From Echinometra lucunter (taxonomy: Eukaryota; Echinodermata; Echinoidea; Camarodonta; Echinometridae), in assembly GCA_029962745.1 (NCBI GenBank), contig CM057157.1:9452587-9516586 (forward strand): a DNA stretch of 64,000 nucleotides, given 5' to 3'. Position numbers and translations under genes: made by a program. Of this stretch, positions 25,105-39,500 are shown piece after piece. Position 1 is the stretch's first letter, and each line of letters opens with the position of its first letter. A model generated the notes under the pieces. The model made no database searches and had not been told where the DNA came from. It worked only from the letters and a program-made list of their open reading frames with translations.

Positions 25105-27518
25105 TAATCCATTTATCTACCTGCATATAAATGTTATTTCATCTGTGTAATCACACCCTTGAAAGTTATCCTGCACTGAAAAAACTCAGTGTAAAATTAA
25201 GAAACGGGTTAAATTCACTAGACCTCCGTGTTCCCGGGGGAGCAACACCAATGGTGTTAAGTTTACCCCGTTTCTTGGTGATTTGAAATTCACCAGTCAG
25301 CCGTGTAAAGTTTACCAGGAATTCCTGGTAAAATAATTACCCCGTTTTCTGGTGATTTCACATTCACCAGGAAGACATGTAAAGTTTACTCCATATTTAT
25401 GCAAATTATGCAAATGTTCATAAAGTACATAGGAACCTAAATCAATGAAATCAATGAAACTGAGCCTGTTGGCTGTTGAAACATCATCGAAGTATTATAT
25501 CTTGCCTTCCTCCTTCATTTACCATGGATGACGAAGTTAAGGAGAAACTAACAGAATGGGGATGGAGACGTTGTTAGAAACTTTTAGGGGCCTGTATGTA
25601 CAGGCTGTAGTGCAGTGTCAATTACGCTGACACTGCACTGCAGCCTTTACAGGCGTAGGCTTACCGCTCAAATTCAAAGCTCAAGCCTCAGCCAACGGTG
25701 ATAAATTTCCAGGACTTACCCCTACAAATTTCTAACAACGTCTCCAATCCCCATTCTGTTAGTTTCTCCTTAACTTCGTCATCCATGGTAAATGAAGGAG
25801 GAAGGCAAGAGATAATAGTTTGATGATGTTTCAACAACCAACAGGCTCAGTCCTATACACCGTACCACTGCACTGTTATAATTAAACACACATAAAAATA
25901 TGCAGCATGCATGCACGCAGCATATCATGCACGTACACTATGAACATGGCGGACAAAGAAAGCGGACACAATAAACAACCTTTCATTCTACCCTTCACAA
26001 TGGTTCTGGTAGTCAAAAGCACATCCCTTCACAGCTATTATGTTTAATCATGTAGTTCCAGGTGAATATGCATGTGACACCTGGGGAGCGTTTCATCAAC
26101 ATTTGTTGTCTGACAAGTTGTCAGATCTGACATCTTTCCTTGGTTTTGATTGGCTGAGAAGCATCGTTACTATGGCAACTGTCGGATAAAACAGACTTTG
26201 TCGGATAAAACATCCGACAAGTCCTTTCATGAAACGCTCCCCTGTTCCACATATTTTAAACAATAGCAGTGAAGAGATGTTCTTTTGACTACCAGAACCA
26301 CTGTGAAGGGTAGAATGAGGGTTCTTTATTTTGTCCGCTTTCTTTGTCCGTCATGTTCATAGTGGTACCACGCGTACATAATGCACGTTATATGCAGAAC
26401 GTGAAATTCAACTATTTGCACACGGTATGTACCTGGCGCGGGCCCCCAAGCCACGCAAAAACTAAAGCGCGCGATTTAAGCAATGCTAATTGTAGTCCGG
26501 TAGCCATGGGGGGTAAGGTTGCATTGGAATTTATAGTTTTTTTTTTAATTGATATCGACTGTTCAGATCTTCTATTTCAACAATCCACATGCTGGAGGTC
26601 TGTCAGCATTGAGCAATTCGAGATATACGCGAAAATCCAAAATGGCCGCCGGCGGCCATCTTGGATTTTCTGTTTACCTACTTTAAACATCCCAAGAATG
26701 TTCAAAAATTTGAAATAAGGGTTTTTCGGGATGAAGAATCCAGATCTGAGGTTATTTTGAGGATATGACTATTTCTTGATGTCTATATATAAAATGGCGG
26801 CTATTTTTCAAGATGGCCGCCATATGCACTATAGGCTAGGCAATGTCAAAAGGTGAAAAGTCCTTATTTATCATTTAACATAAAAACGAAGCAAGCAAAA
26901 TGCAATTTTTTCATTTGTACTATATCTATTACATGTTTTCTTTAACTTCTGAAAAAAATCACGACAAAAGTCATTGCTGTTTGGGCGTAGGGCGCCCTCA
27001 AAGTTTGATTTTTTTTTCGAAATTGGCAAATTCATCCTTCAAATTACACCATTAGTCCCAACTGGTAGGATGATTAAAATTAGTGATATTGTAGACATTT
27101 TCCAATATTTCAGGGCAGCCTCAGTGCAATTTCACTTCCAGAAGGTTATCTGGTCAAAATATGATGGTGAAAATGAAGATAAACATCATTTTGCAACCAT
27201 TTAGGAACACATAGTGACTCACACCCTACATTATGGGCAACTATCTTGAAAACTGGAGATGACATGAAGCTTTAATAGTTCTACATAGTTCACAATAGAT
27301 TTTTCAAGGTTAATGCATTTAAGTAAATTGATATCTTGACCTTGAAGATACAAAAAATATACAATATTTATATAATATACACAAACAATGCGTGGTTCTC
27401 TTCCATAATTGGTATAACATTCCCATAAATGCGTATTGTGGTTAGTATTCAGACATCAACATTTTCCATTTAAAAATGTGCTATTGATCTAATTTTTCTA
27501 ATATACGCGTATAAAAGT

Positions 27519-27554
<36 letters not shown>

Positions 27555-30500
27555 CACACACACGAATTCAAATGATAACTCATTAAAAAGCAAACAATTT
27601 ACCTTTACCTGTCATCAAAGGAAGCCATGCAAAAATAAACCCCAGCAAAAATAAAGCGAGCGACTATATAGCCAACAGACAGCATTGCTAAACACTATTT
27701 CAGGAATGGCTCTCTTTAAAACTACTGCTTTTATGAGGATTAGATTGCAGAATATACTGTAGCCAGCAAAAAATAGTTTAAGCAACAATATGGGTGTCGA
27801 TTTGGGGAAGGGGGATGGGGATATATCCCCCAATATTGTTGGTAGGAAGATGGTCTGCATTAACACTGCCCCCCAATAATTCACAATCAGAAATGACATA
27901 GCCCATGCAATTCCCTAAGAGTATTAAAAAAGGGGGGAGGGCAAATGGGGAAAAAAAAAAGAATTACAAAGTAAAAAGGATAACGAAAAACTTTCCAGCA
28001 CTGGCTCGCTTCGCTAGCTCACATTTTAAAGTATCTCTAGTTGTGGTTAGATCGGCTTGCAACTTGTTTTTCTCTCTCTCTCCTTTATGGTATACTATTC
28101 TTCTACTCACTGCCTTGCATTTTAAGTATCTTAACCAAAGCCGGTTATGTTAATATCCTTATGAAATGAAACTGATTTGCATCTAATTGTTTATTTAATG
28201 TTATACTATTCTTCTTGTCGTAAAATGATAGTAATAAAGGTGCAAGGAGTCGAGTCAAACATCGAGAAGAGCTAAAACAGAAGAATTTTTCATGGGATAA
28301 AGGGCTGTGACCAATGGCCTATTCCTATCTCACCAATTATGAGAATGGAGGAAGCCGATGAAATGTATTACTAGAATGATGAGATTGAAGTGACAATACA
28401 AAACCCTGTTCTTAGCACAGTATATTTTTAAATACCCATCTTTCTCTTTCTTGCTACACTCACCTATCAAATCTGAAAAAAAAAATATTTCAAAGGAATC
28501 ATACATTCTTATTCGCTCAGCAACAAGTTTGAATGCAATAATGCTTTTACAGCAAAGTGTCCAACTGTCCTCAAATTCTGTAGGAAGATGTACATCATCA
28601 CAATAATTATTTTGGAGGCAAATCTACATCTGAAAGAAAATGAGTCCTTAGCTTGTTTTACTTGCTCATATAGAAACAGAATTGTTTTGGATGGCAAGCG
28701 ATGAGCCAAATAGCGTTATATTTGGCAATTAGGTGATCGAATATACAACAGTTTGAGGCTATCAAGGAGTGTAAAGTTTTCCTCACTCGCTGCACTCACT
28801 CGTATAGCATTTAAATACAGAACAGTTGGGGAATACTTTTTCGCCAAGCGTGTGTTTTCCCTTATCTCCCTTCGCTCGCTCGTATTATTTTGAAAGGTGG
28901 TTTAGAACAGCAGAAGATTAGACCAGCGATGTGCTAGAATAGAGTCATAGTATGCAGTGAGATGACTATACCATCAAAACATTTTGACCATGAAATAATA
29001 CTGTATCATCAAAAGAGTGTATTTTCCTTGCTCACTCGTAATACACAAAAACAGGGTGGTTTGGACTGTAAACATAAGAACATAAGCATAAGAGGTACTG
29101 AGAAGGTTATAAATCATTCGAATCTCTTATTCCTAGTGCATTGTAGAGTGTGTTTTGATGACAAAAACCCATTTATTTATTACTCGCTCATCCACAAAAT
29201 AAAAATGCGGTGGTTCATACTCTTAAAAAGTGTCAACTAAACTAGAAAGCTTACAGGTCCCTAAACATTCCATTCAAGTAATGGGGATGTACCCCTTCGA
29301 TATCATTTGAAGGCTATTTTTGTTTGGTTAATGGGATGAATGGTAGAATAGACTAAGAATGCAGTAGACCTGTGAGCAAATATAGGTAGGCCCTATTATA
29401 CCCTCCATTCACAAAATTTAGTGACGCTCTGATCTCTGTACGTGCTCCTTTCCTTAATCAACCCTTCACTTTTTAATCCCTTACCCTTTCCCAGTCGCTT
29501 TCCTCCCCGCCTGAGGATATTTGGCATCAGTCCCCCCCCCCCCCCCCGAACCCAAATCAAAACCCATGAGCATCAATATCTATATTTGTAAGGAAAATTA
29601 TCATTTGACTTTGGAAATATCATAAAATATGAAAAGTGTACTTTTTCCGTAACTGGTAAACAGGCATGCACTTAAAATGCATGTTATTATCTAATATGCA
29701 AACAATCATTTGAACATTGACCTGTCTCTTATGATGGCTGAAATATGGATCATTAGCTTTAGCCAACAATAAAGTGGTGCTAAACACACAATTTAAGGAA
29801 TTGGTCTCTTGAAAAGTACTAGTTATTCGGCTCAGCCGAGATTTGCAGCATTTTCAGTCCACGATAGGCAATGATACATACCGTAGATATAATAGGAGAT
29901 ACTCAAATTAGTCAGGAAAATGATGTTTTGGCCTTGAAAACATCAAGAAATATCCTTTTTGAAAGTATGTTTCTTCTGTGATAAGTATTGCAGTAACTGA
30001 ATGCTTAATAAATGAATTTCATAACTAATTTCTGAGCCTCAAATTCCTGATAAAGAGATTAGAGTAAACATATAGTTTTTGTCAGCTACAAAAAGGTGAA
30101 CATCATATGCTTTTCCTCCATAGTGTAAAGTGTGTGTGTGGGGGTGTGGGTGTGTGTGCTTGGGAAGGAGTCTATCCCCCTCCCCTCCACCGTCACATTT
30201 ATGCTTTTTTTTTTTTTTGTTTCTAAATATTATCCTTGTAGAAAGAAAATCAATCATATTCAATCTATTTTCTACTTGATTTTCAATGCAATATTGCATA
30301 TATGTACATGTACAAATAGACTGCTGGGGGCGCCATCTTGAAAATTAGCTGCCATTTTAAATCAAGACATCAAAACATAGTCATATCCTCAAACTAACCT
30401 CAGATTTGGATTCTCCATCCCGAAAAGCCCTTAATTCCCAATTTTGAACATTCTAGGGATGTTTAAAGCAGGTAAACTCAAAATCCAAGATGGCCGCCAG

Positions 30501-33500
30501 CGGCCATTTTGGATTTTCGCGTATATCTCAAATTGCTCAATGCTGACAGAGCTCCAGCATGTGGATTGTTAAAATACAAGGTCTGAACAGTCGATGTGAA
30601 TTAAAAAAAAAAACTATAACATTCAAATGCAACCTTAGGCCTAAAATCCGGGTTTGGCTGCCGGACTATTGGACAAAATGTCCTAAGTGCGCTCGCACCA
30701 ATGTATCTTCCCGGGTGTGTGTTTACCAGGGAAGTGTGTAAACAAATGGTTTTACAAGTCATGTTGTATACAATTCGGCTTTCGCAAGCGAGATCACCAC
30801 ATTCTTGGTAATCTGACGAAATTTTACACGGAAATAAAATTACACGGAAAAATTTTACCAAGAGTTTTTTTGAGTGTGTCTTTTCTGCATGGAGACTTTA
30901 CATAGAAACATCAAAAGCAGATTGATGAGTTTCTGTCATACATTTATCTACTACACTCACTGGAAAATAGTATTGTTTTAATATTATGCCTTCCTTCAAA
31001 GAAATCAATTCTCCATGGAAGCTGTCTCTCCTTTCATATTTTCACTTATGGATCTTTCTCTCTCTCTCTCTTTCTCTCTCTTCTTCATGTTGTTGCCCTT
31101 CTTTCAACTTTGGATCCCCTTTTTACTCCTTTTCCTCAGTTCATCTGTACTTTGAACGAAACTTTGTTACCAAAAGTTGATCATAATCACAGCACCTGGA
31201 AATAAAGTTATTTGTACTAGGACACCACTTGCCAGCACTATTTCTAGTTGAGTGTGGCATTGTTAAACTAGTTACAATACACCCAACAACTAATACATGT
31301 TACATTGAAAACGGTTTACATTCTTCATGGAAAATGCAAAATAACATGATAACAATGGTTTATTTTCCTTGTAGCGTGATATTTTGACATAAATAGAGTA
31401 GTCGGTACTATACAGGGTGGCCCGAAAAGAACGGAACACTTGTGATCCTTAATTTCAGCGAGATGAATAACATAAGGAGAGAATTATTTACTATATTCAA
31501 AGGAAAAAATATTTTCCAGTAAATTGACACCAGGATCATCCATTTTGACTCACACCTTTAGATGTTAGGGCTCATTTTGTGAGACAATGTCATTTTCAAA
31601 ATTTACTCTTTTAGCGACAAAATTCCTGTTTACTTTAAAGGAAATCCTTCACCCAACGGCATTCGATAGAAATGGCTCCTTGCCTGAATAAACATTGATT
31701 TTCCTTTCATTGAAAGCAAGGAGACTATTTAATAGACAGCGAGCCGTTTCTATGGAATGCCGTCAGGTGGAAGGTTTTCCCTTCATCTCACATGATTTCA
31801 GTCGCAAAAGTAGCAAATTTTGAAAATGGCATTGCCTCAGGGAATGAGCCCTAACATCTGAGTGCATAAGACAAAATTAATGATTTTGGTGTCATTTTCA
31901 AGGAAAAGGAATTCTCTTTCAAACCAAATAAACAATTATCACATTATGTCATTTATCTCACTGAAATTAAGGATTGCAGGTGTTCCGTTCTTTTTGGGCC
32001 ACCCCATATACTCACTAATACAGGTAAGATGGTATTTACAATGAATGTTAAATAAATGATGTTTTTGTAGCTGTACACATAAAGAATAGGAAGAGGATTT
32101 TTTTTCCCACTATCTTTGGGCAGTCTATTCCCACCTTCAGATCCTGCTAATGATATTGAATTTTTGCCATGCTCTGTTCTCCCTCATCATCCTGTTTTTG
32201 TTTTCAGTCTTCTTATTTCACGATAATTTGTGTTCATATCTTCAACTACTATAGCTTTCTTTCCATCTCATTTATCATATTCAGTAACATCCAGGTTTTT
32301 ACCAAAGCACTAGAATAGTTGAATTGCCAAGGAGTATTTATAACTTTTTAAGGATATATTATGTTAAAGTGTAAAATGCTTCTATTTTGTATGAACTATC
32401 GATTTCTGCGTTTGTTCAACTATTTTCAAACAGTTTCAGCTTTCACACCGCATTGTTGGGTTTCTTTTTATCCACTAACCCAATTCAGTCCATTCAATTT
32501 ATTTCTATTTGTCTTCCCTCTCTATTTGTTTGGCACTTTTTATCCCCTCAGACCTCCAGTATTTCCATTGTGAATGCAACTCTCTCAGATTCAGCTACCT
32601 ACTATTGTGGCCTGGTTCAAGACACTGACATCAGGGAATACCAGAGCTCCATAGTCCAGGTTGGATGTGAGTATAACATGGATTTTTGAATGATTTATTA
32701 ACTCTTAAATTTCACATGGAGGTGTCTAATCTAGGTTAAGTATATCCACTGCCAAACCTTGAATTTAAAAATGCATGAACCAGACTCTTTCTCAATGTTC
32801 TTTTTCTTCCATTGCAATGGTTTGTGTGGTTTTTTCTACTATATGTTATGGTATGTTCTATAAGAATCATGCAATTCAGCAGGTTGCCCATAATAAGCCT
32901 GCAAGATCAGGTGATACTCCTTGTTAAAGCAACCAAATACTGAACCTTTAATGCATAGAATAGGATATGATTTTAGTGTCACTCACATTTTCCATAGACC
33001 CCAGCGCGAGTTCTCGTAGGCATAGTATTCAACGAGTTAACTCTATAAATGCTATACCTACATGTCACTCAAACCGTAACTCTTAGCTCACACAGGAGAG
33101 CATTGGTATCTTGGGCTGTGTAAATTTCTGCAGTGGTCGACCTCTATAGGTAAAGATATAAATTCCCCACCACAATTATCAGCGAAATTCTAGGAAAATG
33201 TATGCTTTGTGCACTGTAGGATGATAAAACATCTCATTTACATACCTTTCTTTCAATTGCATAATTAAAAGAAATTTTCAGATGGGGGGGAGGGGCGCTA
33301 CATTTGTCAATCTGCTTTATCGAAGTGGCAGCAAGGAGTCACCCAGTCGGTATAATTCTGAATAGCGCCCTCTAAATATTGTGCTGCATGCACAGACTTT
33401 AATTTAGATATGTTGTGTGCAACCGCAATTTTATGACTGTTTTTTATGACTGTTTATAAAGTTTAACAACTGCCCCTATTTTTCTTTATTGCAAAATAGA

Positions 33501-36500
33501 AAGTAAAACTTTGAGTTGAACTTGAATTTCAGACAAGCCTCAGCCTGCATTGAACCTGAGCTGTGCAAGTCATAACATCGTGGATTACTGTTGCCAGTGG
33601 ATTCCTGTGCCTACTCACATCATAGATGAGTCACACATATTCCAGTACAGGCGTCGGTAAGTGCTAGCTGCCTTAAATTTTCTTCATGATTAATTCATTA
33701 CTGATTACTCTACTTTTCATTCTTTTGAATTGATTTTCTCCAATGTAGATCACTAGTTGAAAATCATATATTTTTTTCCAGTAATTTTTTTTCTATATCG
33801 ATATTGTACTGTTTTTTGTAGAGTTATATTTAACATTGTGAAGCGCATAGAGACCTTTCAGTGTATAATGCGCTATGTAAGAACCTATTACTATTATTAT
33901 TATCATTATTATTATTATTATTATTACCATTATTATTATCATTATTATCATTATTATTATTGCTATTATTGTTTAGCTTGCGTATATCAGTTTAAAGGTA
34001 ATTCAGATTCTCTCCAATTATTTTTATTTATTTATGTGATCAATCTTGCATTTCTTTTGTACAAGATTTAACATAACAGACACACAAACAAATTGTATAA
34101 AATAATTTTGGTTAAGAATTTAAATGATTATTTGTGTTAAAGATTCTGCAAGAAAGTGAGTATGTAAAATAAAATGTTTTGTAAAATAAACCCTTGTAAT
34201 TGAATAAAAAAGAAAGATTCCGTTTTCCGGCACCTGCTGATTTTCCTGATTTGTCAGATTTTCAGAGAAACTGGGTGAAAATTTTTTATCACTAAAAAGG
34301 AAAAATTTTCCGCATTGATATGCACTTCTGTCCATTTTTTTAAAAGTGCAGTAATTAATTTGATAATTATATATTTATGACATGACTAGTTTGACCTAAA
34401 CTCTTCTCTCTGAAAACAGAATATCCATTTCTGTATTATGTGTTGCAGATCCTGCACCCAAAGTGGATGTTCACACTTTGTGATTGGGAATGGCAACTTT
34501 GTATAACTGAAATAGAAAAACAAAAAACATAATTATGTAATACACAGTTATACCCAATTGAGATGTTTTAGTTCAGTTCTACGATGAAGGAAAGAATTAA
34601 AACACAAAATGCCTAAAGTGAGTGAAAGTGAAGTTAAGTGTTCTTGTTGACCTTTGTATCTTTTTTATTGTGAATCGTTTTTCAAGTGGCCGGAGAAATT
34701 GGATAGACTGCCCGGATTACACGTCTCAGAATGAGTGCTTCATATCAAAGGATCATAATAAGGGATTTACTCAACATGTGCGGGTTATTTCATCCAATGG
34801 CTTGGGAGACAGGGCTATCAAGTCTTCACATTTTAATCCTGATACTCAAAGTGAGTTTACTTTCCAATTTCATTCTGTGAAGGGCAATCAACCTTGACAG
34901 TAAGTTTATTTCTTTTTCTGTGCATGGGCAAACTCACCCCCCCCCAAAAAAAAAAAAAAAAACAACAACAACTATTATCCATATCAGAAGAAAACCAAAC
35001 CTGATAAGACAAGGCAATCTGCCCTCAAAGGGCTCCGGCACACTTCTGTAAGTGCCACAGTGTAAAAAATTAGATATATTCTGACTTTAGAAAAATATTG
35101 ATTGGTTCAAGCTAAACTTACAGTGTAGTTCTCATATATATCACATTGTCTGATGTATATGTATGTTATTTTAATTTCGCATTTATTTTTTCCATTTTGT
35201 TGTATCTTCTTGTATTCAATGTATTATTCACTTTGTTTTTTAAGGTGTATATCTTTGTTTGCATTTTTTAAGGGCCCCAATGAAAACCAGTAAATATCTG
35301 CTGATTTTGGGCTAGCCTTTTTTAAATATACAATATAAATAATATGAATAAATAAGAGTTCTGTGGGACTCAGAAATCTCCCCCCCCCCCCCCCAGTGCC
35401 CAAACACAATTTTTCTCCCAATCACAGTGCTCCCATGAGAATTTGCGTAATGCAGGCGAGACGGCCATGGGTGTTTTCACTTGTTATTCTGGTTATCTCA
35501 ATAATTCTAGAACAGTTTGAGCCATGATGATAAGGAAATACAGGCATATTGGATACGCAGTCGCTATCATCTTGTCAAAGACCAAGGGAGACGTGGCCTT
35601 TATGAGCAGGTGGTCTTTATGAAAAGGTTCCATCAACACCAAAAAAATTCACAGGAAACAAATTGTTCTCTTTATAGACAGGTGGAATTTCTGTACAGGT
35701 GGTCACTAAACAACTTTGACTGTAACTGAACAATTCAATTTATTTTGAAATGATTTACAGGTGATGACTTTATTGGAATAATATATGAGAAATTGCATTT
35801 CATATAGAAATTAATGAATTGGGTGAAGGAAAAGGCGGATTAAATTGGCATGGAACATGCATTGCAATTCAAATAATATGCCATTTATAGCCAGCCATGG
35901 GTGACTAATAATTATATAATATTGGATGGCCCTGAGGTCAATACATGAAAATATTGGACGAGATATGCCAATAGACTGGACGAGTCGAAAATGAGTCCAA
36001 TAATATTGTTTGTATATCGAGTTCAATATATCCTGTATTGGCCAAATGACGACATCCAATGTTATCATTATTATTCTAATATCAAAAATACCAATTTGGA
36101 GCCATTTTTGTTTCAGAAATGATACATATAGTTTGAATGGTGTGATGTGCAAAGTTACACAATTTGAAAGTCTTTTTTTGTTAATATGGTGGTTGATCTA
36201 TTATTCCCATGTTCTTTTACACCTCATTAGCACCTCCATCAATGGAATTATGAAAGTCAATTTTCTGAAAATGGTAGACTACTGATGGTGATGCAAGCTA
36301 GGACGCATCTTCATACTATCTTTCGCACAAGAACATGAAGAAAGCAGGAGGAAATTTCATTTCATATTTTGTAAACCTCAAAATATTTGCAGTGCACATC
36401 GCGTTGTACATATCCATTGTCTAGCCTGGCATTTCTTTTGTACAAGATTTAACATAACAGACACACAAACAAATTGTATAAAATAATTTTGGTTAAGAAT

Positions 36501-39500
36501 TTAAATGATTATTTGTGTTAAAGATTCTGCAAGAAAGTGAGTATGTAAAATAAAATGTTTTGTAAAATAAACCCTTGTAATTGAATAAAAAAGAAAGATT
36601 CCGTTTTCCGGCACCTGCTGATTTTCCTGATTTGTCAGATTTTCAGAGAAACTGGGTGAAAAATTTTTATCACTAAAAAGGAAAAATTTTCCGCATTGAT
36701 ATGCACTTCTGTCCATTTTTTTTAAAAGTGCAGTGATTAATTTGATAATTATATGTTTATGACATGACTAGTTTGACCTAAACTCTTCTCTCTGAAAACA
36801 GAGTATCCATTTCTGTATTATGTGTTGCAGATCCTGCACCCAAAGTGGATGTTCACACTTTGTGACTGGGAATGGCAACTTTGTATAACTCTTTTACACC
36901 TCATTAGCACCTCCAGCAATGGAATTATGAAAGTCAATTTTCTGAAAATGGTAGACTACTGATGGTGATGCAAGCTAGGACGCATCTTCATACTATCTTT
37001 CGCACAAGAACATGAAGAAAGCAGGAGGAAATTTCATTTCATATTTTGTAAACCTCAAAATATTTGCAGTGCACATCGCGTTGTACATATCCATTGTCTA
37101 GCCTGGCGCATTCCAAGGCGTCTTCATTGTGTATGCTTAAGCCTGAGGCTATGCGCCCAATATTTTTTATATTAGGCTTCCTCAACAGAGAATATTGGTC
37201 AAATTCAACAAACTTTGGAAGTTGGATGAGGTTTATGAAGTGTGTCAATGAAATAAAGCTTATATTTGGGCTCTAAAATCCTCTGTACTAATTCTTTAAC
37301 ATATGAAATATACTTTTAAGATTGAGATATGTGAGTGAAACAAACACATTTAGTCATACTTAGGTACTTGATGTAATGTATTTCTAGATAATTTCTTCCT
37401 CCTATGTTTATAGATTCACTGTATCGTTGGAATTGATGGGTATGCTGAAACAAGATATTCCAAGCTGTCCAGTGATAGCCCTCGTCATTATTTACATTCA
37501 AGTAGTATCATTGATTCAAAGAAATCAGCTATTCCTCATTCACTCTGTAATATAATTATTGACTTATTGATGGTTTAGTATTAGGAATGGGAGGATTTAT
37601 TCCCTGAATGCATATGCACTTAGGTTGCTGAAGCTAAAGCCAGGGAAAATATTCAACGACCTTTAGAAGTGCACAGGGATTATATTGTATGAGAATTGAA
37701 TACTTTTTATCCAAATGGTTAGGTTTTTATACAAAGTCCTCATCATTTTCTGTTAGCCATTCCTCGGCCTCCAGTAAACATCACTCTGACACCTACAAGC
37801 TCAACAACGCTTAGGGCTTCCTGGCAGTTACCAGCTGACACAGAGAAATGGTTTTCCTCTTTTCTTAAATATCGTCTTCGTTGGACCTTACAGGGTGAAA
37901 CGCAGAATTGGCTAGAGGAGGTAAGTTTTTTAATCCATCCAGTTTTATTCCTCTTGGGGTTTGACGGTTCACTTTGCCTGACTGCTAAGAAAGCATGCAT
38001 GTATATGCTTTTTAGATGAGCAACCATGAGACCTACTGCTGATAAGTTCTATGCGTATCTCGTAACCATAAAAAGACTGGGGGACCTAATGGCCCCCCCC
38101 CCCCCATAGACAATTTTCACTGCGCAACTCCAACCGCCACATTTCACAACACGCTACTTTCTGCCATTTTTCTTTTAACTCTTTCGTATATTTTAAAAAC
38201 CAAGTTTACAAAAATCGGTCATACATTTACCGAGCCACATGACCTTTTGTGAACTCATGTAAGCCCCAAAACATAGAATTTTTGAGTTTTGTGTACAAAA
38301 TGAAGGGGAAACTGCATTTCCTCATGTTTTTCTTGATTATGGCAAATAATTACTTCTTGAGGTAGCTTTTGAAAAGTCACTTCCTTTGGTTTTTATCGGC
38401 TTCTCCGTGCCAAGGTATTCTTAAGGCCGCCGCACATGACACGCTTTTCTTGCGCTGCGCTCAGCTTACGCTTGAAAATGACGTCATCAACCAAGAAATT
38501 CAAGCGCAAGCTAGTCTGAAGCCGGTCGCATGGACAAGCGCAGGAAGCTTTTCCGCTCCCCCATTCATTTGTCTACGCAGAAATGAAAGGATTAAAAGAG
38601 AAAAGATGTTGAACGGGAAACTCGCTCTAAGCTGCGGTCATATTGGGCTCTGACTTATGATAAATAGCCTTAGCTGTTGTTATCATCTATTCTAAAGGAA
38701 TAGTGGTGCATATAACAACCCGAAACAGCAAACTTTAAAGAAAATAAAAAGTTGGAGTTGAAAACAAAAAAAAATGTGTTAGAAATTTGTAAACCAGTAG
38801 AATACATAAGAATTGAAATCACCTACATTTGTTTTCTTTTATAATTTTTGTAATGTTATAATGAACATCCTGCTTAAAAATTTCATCTCTAGGGCCTTTC
38901 ATTGCTTGATTATCACTCAAACTATACATACAGTATGCATACAATTTGGATATATCATAATATTAAATGGAAAAATAAAGACTTACAAAATGCCCCAGTA
39001 GATTTGTGTTCTTTATGTGATTCTTTGCTGCAATTTGTCTCGTAGTTCCCCCCCCCCCCTAGTGCTCACTACCTCAAAAATAGACCTTTTAGGGTTAAAG
39101 GAAAGAGATATGGGAATAAGGATTACCATATTTCTCTTGTGAGAAAGTATCATAGTAACCCAGGCAAAACCAAGCTATAGGTAGGTTGACAGTATGGTAT
39201 ACAGTCAGCATACCGTGGCATATATGCAGATATCATGATACACGGGGTTCAAACATCTTGAAATAGTCCACGTATTGGCATAAGTAAATAAACAAACCAA
39301 CAAAAGTCAATGAGAAGAGTTGACTCAATAATGCATTGTTAATTGCCAATAAGAATTTATTTAATCCGAATTTTCGGAGGCCTCCCCCTTCCTCAGGGAT
39401 AAAGACGATAATGCAATATGTACAAAAATAACCATTTCAATAAACAGACGCAATATAAGCATGACCATAAGAACCACTGTGTTGCTAAGCAATTTGGCGC

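Larger units (their letters stand above)
24622..32551. other. Receptor intron 2 (7.9 kb), inverted-repeat-rich
   Basis: Contents listed separately: candidate exon 2b, CT microsatellites (about 24960-25101 and 31051-31082), nested fold-backs from 25175 to 30865 and a mariner-type MITE. Apart from these (30870-31410 and 32010-32540) only AT-rich unique sequence is seen. Confidence 0.7.
32562..37681 (+). repeat. Downstream copy of the exon 3-5 block
   Basis: Duplicate of 1-4578; identity ends at CACAGGGATT (37681), 75 bases before exon 6. It is longer because of a 677-bp templated insertion at 36431-37107. Introns 32667-33532, 33657-34686 and 34851-37756 hold no other gene. Confidence 0.9.

Noticed and set aside
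26344..26718. 124-codon open frame
   Set aside because: It crosses the edge of two inverted repeats, has no domain-like sequence and is not in the frame of any exon.
38369..38653. 94-codon GC-richer open frame in intron 6
   Set aside because: It begins in a MITE-like TTAAGGCCGCCGC sequence, shows no domain and lacks splice context.
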